Positions 22,369 through 26,351 of a DNA stretch of 26,351 bases are shown one piece after another. The DNA is taken from IMG/VR virus record IMGVR_UViG_3300005527_003915, positions 1 to 26,351 of that record. One strand, 5' to 3'. The stretch comes from a virus. The notes under the pieces are model-generated. The model did no database searches. It saw nothing but the letters and a program-made list of their open reading frames with translations, and was not told where the DNA came from. The position numbers were made by a program, and so were the translations under genes. Each line of letters opens with the position of its first letter. The stretch's first letter is position 1.

Positions 22369-24195
22369 ATGGCTACAACACCAACTACAATAAGATCTAA
22401 AAGAATAACAGAATTAACATCATCTGCTACACTATTAGGCGATGAACTTTTCCCAATTTTACAAGAAGGAAGTACAAAAAAAGCAAGCATGTTAACCGTA
22501 ACGGATTACATGAAAAAACAAGATTTTTCTACTTGGGTTTATGGTAATAGTGCAACAACAATGGATTCAACTAGTTGGGTTAATAGTAACTCCGCACAAA
22601 CAATAAATTCTACAACATGGGTTAATTCAAATAGTTCAAGAGAAACTACAGCTACTGATTATGTTGAATTATGTGGAAATGCTTGGAGTTCGGTTTATAA
22701 CTTCGTTTTAAATAATATCGTAACAGCTGGTATAGCAGATTTATACATTGGAGAAAGTTCAGTAACCACAACTAAAATAGCAGACAGATCGATAACTCCA
22801 GTAAAACTAACTTTAGGTGGACCATCTTGGGATTATAGTGCGGGATCTTTCACGGTTACTGCGAGAGAAGTTTTATTGAATCCATATAATAATACAGATT
22901 TAAACTTAAGATTAAACCCAAATAATACTTCTTATAAAAGTAATATAGTTCATAGAGGAACAGGATCTTTAAATATTAATAGCGTAAACACCGGAGAAAT
23001 AATAGTACAAACTTTACAAGATGGAGATATTGTTTTTAGAACAAACGATATCGAAAGAATGAGAATAGATGGAACTACAGGCTTAATCGATATGCTTTAT
23101 GGGTTAAGAATATCTCCTACTGGAAAATTAATAGTAGGTGATATTGAAGCAAATAGTTTAAAGGTTAATGAAAACATTAACATGACTCAAGGTTCTCTAT
23201 CAACAATAAGAATTCAAGACGGAGCTAATATTGATTTTACGAACTCTTCAAATCAAACTACATATTCAATGTTTGCTACTGGAAATAATAGTTTTGCTAT
23301 TTTTGATAAATCCACAAATCAAATTAGAATATTTATTGATGATGATGGAAATGTTGGAATGGGTAATACTGCGCCAAGATCTAAATTGGATGTAACCGGA
23401 GATGTTAATACCAATACTTTAACATTAAATAGACAAAATACGGTAGCCGAAGGAGGACAAATAAACTTTAATAAGGCAATAGATAATTCCGTTTCTTATT
23501 ATGCTGATGTTTATGGAAATACATCAACTCCATATTTTAGAATAGTTGATACTAACACCGGAGGAGGAGTTGAAAGATTTATATTAGATCCAAACGGAAG
23601 AGTTGGAATAGGAACATATCCATCTTATAGATTACATGTTGCTGGAGACGCTAAAATAAACAGCAATTTAACTGTTGGTGGTGGAGTTTCTAGTGTTGGT
23701 AATACATTAATCCAAAATGGAAATATATCTCTTTCTAATAACTATGGAATAAAAATAAATGATTCCACAGGTTCAATTAAAGATATTTTATTTTTATCAA
23801 ATGCTAATGTAACTTATTTACAAGGTAATGGAATTTATTTTAGAACTTTAAATGGTTCGAATTTAGGTTATTTTGATGCTACAGGAAACTTCACTGCGAT
23901 AGGAGACGTAGCTGGCTTTTCGGATGAAAGATTAAAAACAAACGTTAAAACTATAGAAAATGCGTTAGAAAAAGTTAATGCGTTAAGAGGTGTAGAATTT
24001 GACAGAACAGATATTAACACTAAAGGAATAGGTGTTATAGCTCAAGAAGTTGAAAAGGTTTTACCGGATGTAGTTTCTGAAAATAAAGATGGTTATAAAT
24101 CTGTTGCTTATGGAAACATGGTTGGTGTTTTAATAGAAGCCGTAAAGGAATTAACAAAAGAAGTAGAATATTTAAAAAGCAAAATAAATAACTAA
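22369..24195 (+). CDS. Tail fibre/spike with C-terminal S74 self-cleaving chaperone domain
   Basis: A 608-residue fibre. The N-terminus (KRITELTSSATLLGDELFPI, then KKASML) is the attachment-type segment seen in many phage fibres. Residues of about 55-90 hold three short repeats around TWV-x-x-N-S. The middle has two fibre motifs of the G-x-V-G-x-G-x-x-x-P type (GNVGMGNTAPRSKLDV near 327 and GRVGIGTYPSYRLHV near 411). The C-terminus is a peptidase S74 intramolecular chaperone: FSDERLKTNV places Ser518 and Lys523 five residues apart, as in the known Ser/Lys dyad of endosialidase-type chaperones. GIGVIAQEVEKVLPD follows, and then a final coiled coil. Self-cleavage next to Ser518 would release about 90 residues after trimer folding. 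This identifies it as a trimeric receptor-binding fibre or spike; no depolymerase motif is evident. Confidence 0.92.
   Translation: MATTPTTIRSKRITELTSSATLLGDELFPILQEGSTKKASMLTVTDYMKKQDFSTWVYGNSATTMDSTSWVNSNSAQTINSTTWVNSNSSRETTATDYVELCGNAWSSVYNFVLNNIVTAGIADLYIGESSVTTTKIADRSITPVKLTLGGPSWDYSAGSFTVTAREVLLNPYNNTDLNLRLNPNNTSYKSNIVHRGTGSLNINSVNTGEIIVQTLQDGDIVFRTNDIERMRIDGTTGLIDMLYGLRISPTGKLIVGDIEANSLKVNENINMTQGSLSTIRIQDGANIDFTNSSNQTTYSMFATGNNSFAIFDKSTNQIRIFIDDDGNVGMGNTAPRSKLDVTGDVNTNTLTLNRQNTVAEGGQINFNKAIDNSVSYYADVYGNTSTPYFRIVDTNTGGGVERFILDPNGRVGIGTYPSYRLHVAGDAKINSNLTVGGGVSSVGNTLIQNGNISLSNNYGIKINDSTGSIKDILFLSNANVTYLQGNGIYFRTLNGSNLGYFDATGNFTAIGDVAGFSDERLKTNVKTIENALEKVNALRGVEFDRTDINTKGIGVIAQEVEKVLPDVVSENKDGYKSVAYGNMVGVLIEAVKELTKEVEYLKSKINN
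24185..24190 (+). promoter_or_regulatory. TAAATA element 10 bases before the 260-aa gene
   Basis: TAAATA lies inside the last codons of the S74 fibre gene and ends 10 bases before the ATG at 24201. No Shine-Dalgarno sequence is visible. It may be an internal late promoter; part of the match is constrained by the coding sequence. Confidence 0.35.
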
Positions 24196-24200
24196 GACGT

Positions 24201-24983
24201 ATGGCTACTTTACCGCTATCAGAATTAAAGAATGCTACAAACTCCTCTAGTTTTTCATTAAAAGAATGTAGTGGTTTAGGAGGCACTCCAACAACTCCAA
24301 TAGAATTATCAAACTTCAAGGTTGGAAATATTGTTTCTATAACAACAGATAGTAATGCAATTCCTTATAATTCGGTTTTTAATGCTAATGTCGTTTTTAC
24401 AGGAGAAGAGTATTTATTTTCTAGAATAAAATTAAATGATTTTAATTTCATAGAAACTTTAAATGGAAGTAGATTACAATTAGTATCTGAATCTGGATCA
24501 ACAAAAACTCTTAGAAATGTTTATAATCCGGGTGGTAGAAGTGGTGGAAGTTCAGTAACAGAAAACCTTTTAATAAAATTTTATGATCAATCATATAATG
24601 AAGATGCAAATAATTATAATGTAAATTTATCAAAATCATTAACTCTATATACTCCGCCTAAACCATCCTTGGCCTTTTCATCATCAACAAGACCCCCAAG
24701 ACCATGTTGTGGTGTTTCTGTGGGTTGGGGATATCCTTGTTGCTATGCTACCATTACATTTACATATAATAGTAATCCATGGCAAGGAGTTGATTCTTCT
24801 TCTATAAATTTTTATGTTTCTACAAATGGGACATTAGGTGGATTATTTGCTACCGTTTATAATAGTTCTGGTTCTCAAACTTTATCTAATTTATCTGGTA
24901 ATACAACATATTACATAACAGCTATAAACAACTATAGTTGTTGGAGTGAAACGTTAGTTGTTACAACACCAACATATGTATAA
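24201..24983 (+). CDS. Small tail protein with Cys cluster and fibronectin-III-like C-terminal domain
   Basis: A 260-residue protein 5 bases after the S74 fibre stop. The N-terminus (LPLSELKNATNSSSFSLKE) resembles the short helical starts of phage collar or fibre-tip proteins. The middle has beta-strands and a Gly/Ser-rich turn (PGGRSGGSS). At about residues 167-185 a Pro-rich, Cys-dense segment with paired cysteines (PCCG and PCCYA) joins to the last domain. That domain (SSINFYVSTNG, then LSGNTTYYITAINNYS) reads as an immunoglobulin/fibronectin-III-like beta-sandwich. No signal peptide. It is probably a tail-tip or fibre-associated structural protein. The paired cysteines are unusual for a cytoplasm-assembled virion protein and may bind metal. 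Confidence 0.75.
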   Translation: MATLPLSELKNATNSSSFSLKECSGLGGTPTTPIELSNFKVGNIVSITTDSNAIPYNSVFNANVVFTGEEYLFSRIKLNDFNFIETLNGSRLQLVSESGSTKTLRNVYNPGGRSGGSSVTENLLIKFYDQSYNEDANNYNVNLSKSLTLYTPPKPSLAFSSSTRPPRPCCGVSVGWGYPCCYATITFTYNSNPWQGVDSSSINFYVSTNGTLGGLFATVYNSSGSQTLSNLSGNTTYYITAINNYSCWSETLVVTTPTYV

Positions 24984-24984
24984 T

Positions 24985-25998
24985 ATGAATTTAGAAGAAA
25001 ATAAAATTTATAAAATATATTACGAAAAGGACAGTGTTAATTATTTTTCTTTTGTTAAAAAACAAATAAATGGATTATTAATAGATGATATAACAGGAAC
25101 TATTTTTAAACCAGAACAAATAAAAATTATATCATATCAAGAAATAAACGATAATATTTTATATTTTTTAAGAAAAAAATATAAAAAAAATAAAGACCGC
25201 TCTTTGTTTATTGTAAATGAAGAAATTGAAACTGAATGCCTAACGTCTTATATAAAACTATTAAGGTTTTTTGATTTAGATTATAAAGAATTTACAAAAG
25301 ACGTAAATGATAAACATATTTTAGATAAAGTAATAAACAAATGTAAAAAATATGTTAAAAGATATGTAGATGAAACTATTTTAAATAGATATATTCTACA
25401 ATTAGAAAAATTTAAGAATATATCTGATATAATATCATTCTGTCCATCTGAAATTTATTCAATTAAAAAGTTATTCTGGACTGAAATTTTTATAGGAAGT
25501 TATAAATACAAAATTGTTCTTTATAATGTTCCTATTGATAGAGTTGAATTCTTTAATGAATTAAACTTAGATTGGAATTTATTATTCACTAATTCAGATG
25601 TTGATAAACACATTAGAAATCAATATCAAAACGATTTTATAAATCTTAAAGAATCATATTTAAATAAATTAGGGGAAGAGTTTAAACAAAAAATAACATC
25701 GATTATCAATGAAAGATTAATCGACGCAAAAAATACATTAAAAAAAGAAAAAATATACGCCGAAGAAACAAAAGATGATGATTTATTAAAGGAAGTAGAA
25801 ATCATTGATAATATGATTCGTGAATTAGAAAAAACAGTTTTTGATGATATAAAAAACTTAGACATCAACATGGATTTGTTTACGTTTTGGCCTGAATTAT
25901 TATATCCAGTTCCGGATATAATAAAGAAAGATTTTATTTTTAATAAAAAGACTGAAATATTAAATGATATAATGGAATGGTTTAAACTTTATAGTTGA
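24985..25998 (+). CDS. Lys/Glu-rich protein of unknown function, 337 aa
   Basis: The preferred start is the ATG at 24985 (MNLEENKIYKIYYEKD), one base after the preceding stop. Longer readings from 24958 or 24976 would overlap the previous gene. The first 55 residues form a small beta-domain (FSFVKKQINGLLIDDITGT). The rest is mostly helical and highly charged, with a likely coiled coil at about residues 215-285 (INERLIDAKNTLKKEK, then EVEIIDNMIRELEK). The C-terminus contains FWPELLYPVPDI. There is no signal peptide, membrane helix or enzyme motif that I recognise. Its location between tail genes and a glycosyltransferase-like gene suggests an assembly factor or a partner of the glycosyltransferase, but this is only a guess. 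Composition matches its AT-rich neighbours. Confidence 0.8.
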   Translation: MNLEENKIYKIYYEKDSVNYFSFVKKQINGLLIDDITGTIFKPEQIKIISYQEINDNILYFLRKKYKKNKDRSLFIVNEEIETECLTSYIKLLRFFDLDYKEFTKDVNDKHILDKVINKCKKYVKRYVDETILNRYILQLEKFKNISDIISFCPSEIYSIKKLFWTEIFIGSYKYKIVLYNVPIDRVEFFNELNLDWNLLFTNSDVDKHIRNQYQNDFINLKESYLNKLGEEFKQKITSIINERLIDAKNTLKKEKIYAEETKDDDLLKEVEIIDNMIRELEKTVFDDIKNLDINMDLFTFWPELLYPVPDIIKKDFIFNKKTEILNDIMEWFKLYS

Positions 25999-26012
25999 CT
26001 ATAATTTATTTT

Positions 26013-26035
26013 TTATTACACTTAGAATGTAATAA
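26013..26035 (+). promoter_or_regulatory. Perfect hairpin just before the last gene
   Basis: TTATTACA (26013-26020) and TGTAATAA (26028-26035) form an 8-bp stem with a 7-base loop. It ends 2 bases before the ATG at 26038. There is no long T-run after it, so it is a weak terminator candidate; it could be an operator or a translation-controlling hairpin. TTGACT (25995-26000) and TATAAT (26000-26005) overlap upstream, so they are not a usable -35/-10 pair. Confidence 0.4.
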
Positions 26036-26037
26036 TA

Positions 26038-26351
26038 ATGTTTTACAATATAAAACAGTATCATAATTTTTTATTGGAGTTTTTAAAAGATAAAGATTAT
26101 ATCTACGTAACTACAATAACAAAAGAGTATGTAGATATGGCATATAATTGGTTTTTATCATTAAAAAGATGTAACCAAGATGAATTGGTACTTATAGTAA
26201 CGATAGACGACGAAACAAGTTCTAAAGTTAAAAGTTTCGGTATAAATTCTATAAACATAGGAATAAATTTAACAGAAAATAATACAAAGTCTCAATGGAT
26301 TGAAAATGAGAAAAAAATAAAACTTATTGCGCCATTTTACATAGTAGAAAC
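26038..26351 (+). CDS. Putative glycosyltransferase (nucleotide-diphospho-sugar transferase-like), 3' partial
   Basis: The gene runs off the right edge after 104 full codons. An in-frame stop at 26023-26025 makes the ATG at 26038 the first possible ATG. The visible part (YIYVTTITKEYVDMAYNWF, then LKRCNQDELVLIVTIDDE, then KVKSFGINSINI) has the strand-helix-strand start of a GT-A fold. It resembles the nucleotide-diphospho-sugar transferase family, in which a TxxxxY-M-x-x-W-F/L region precedes a VxxxDxE strand. The catalytic D-x-D motif would lie beyond the window. If confirmed, it could modify virion proteins or host surface glycans. The assignment rests on the N-terminal quarter only and is tentative. 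A hairpin ends 2 bases upstream of the start. Confidence 0.5.
   Translation, partial: MFYNIKQYHNFLLEFLKDKDYIYVTTITKEYVDMAYNWFLSLKRCNQDELVLIVTIDDETSSKVKSFGINSINIGINLTENNTKSQWIENEKKIKLIAPFYIVE

Noticed and set aside
22369-24195. Diversity-generating retroelement targeting a fibre gene
   Set aside because: No reverse transcriptase gene and no template-like repeat of a C-terminal segment are visible in the window.
24958-24984. Upstream starts of the 337-aa gene at 24958 and 24976
   Set aside because: They overlap the end of the preceding gene, and the extra residues (MLQHQHMYN) look non-coding. The ATG at 24985 follows the previous stop by one base.

Overview
The window is a late (virion structural) region from a tailed phage with a contractile, T4-type (myovirus) body plan. 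It is AT-rich overall, and no bacterial housekeeping genes, tRNAs, rRNAs, CRISPR arrays or insertion sequences are visible. Recognisable T4-type proteins are the prohead protease (gp21), prohead core scaffold (gp22), major capsid protein (gp23), DNA clamp-loader ATPase (gp44), and baseplate wedge proteins gp25 and gp6. Portal, large terminase, sheath and tube genes are not in the window. Sequence divergence from T4 and the unusual large tail proteins point to a distant T4 relative. The host is unknown. Sparse Shine-Dalgarno sequences, A/T-rich start contexts and a BspA-type repeat adhesin are compatible with a Bacteroidota host, but that is inference only.

Layout. (1) 2-2737, plus strand: the end of a BspA-type leucine-rich-repeat adhesin, a 60-residue protein, and an alpha/beta hydrolase with a visible Ser-Asp-His triad. 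These look like tail tip or host-surface proteins. (2) 2804-6176, plus strand: the head assembly cassette of protease, small Lys/Cys-rich core protein, scaffold and major capsid protein, closed by a strong bidirectional terminator at 6197-6232. (3) 6250-8445: a mixed-orientation block with a minus-strand candidate small terminase, a 57-residue plus-strand gene, the clamp-loader ATPase, and a minus-strand unknown. Both divergent gene pairs share short, motif-dense promoter regions. (4) 8471-24983, plus strand: a tail operon with gp25, gp6, two very large proteins that each carry a PKD-like domain and a six-bladed beta-propeller, a repeat-rich fibre, a fibre with a self-cleaving S74 chaperone domain, and a small Cys-rich protein. 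(5) 24985-end: an unrecognised Lys-rich protein and the start of a putative glycosyltransferase.

How the genes fit together: scaffold and small core protein form the prohead core, the capsid protein assembles around it, and the protease then cleaves them (a matching I-x-E site is visible in the capsid protein). The gp25-gp6 wedge begins the baseplate, and the large downstream proteins probably decorate it and recognise the host. The most notable features are a TAAATA/TAAGTA motif 6-12 bases upstream of nine start codons (candidate near-leaderless late promoters), the twin PKD/propeller giants, a virion-cluster esterase candidate, and the much higher GC and different codon use of the capsid gene. 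All calls come from reading the sequence; no database search was run.
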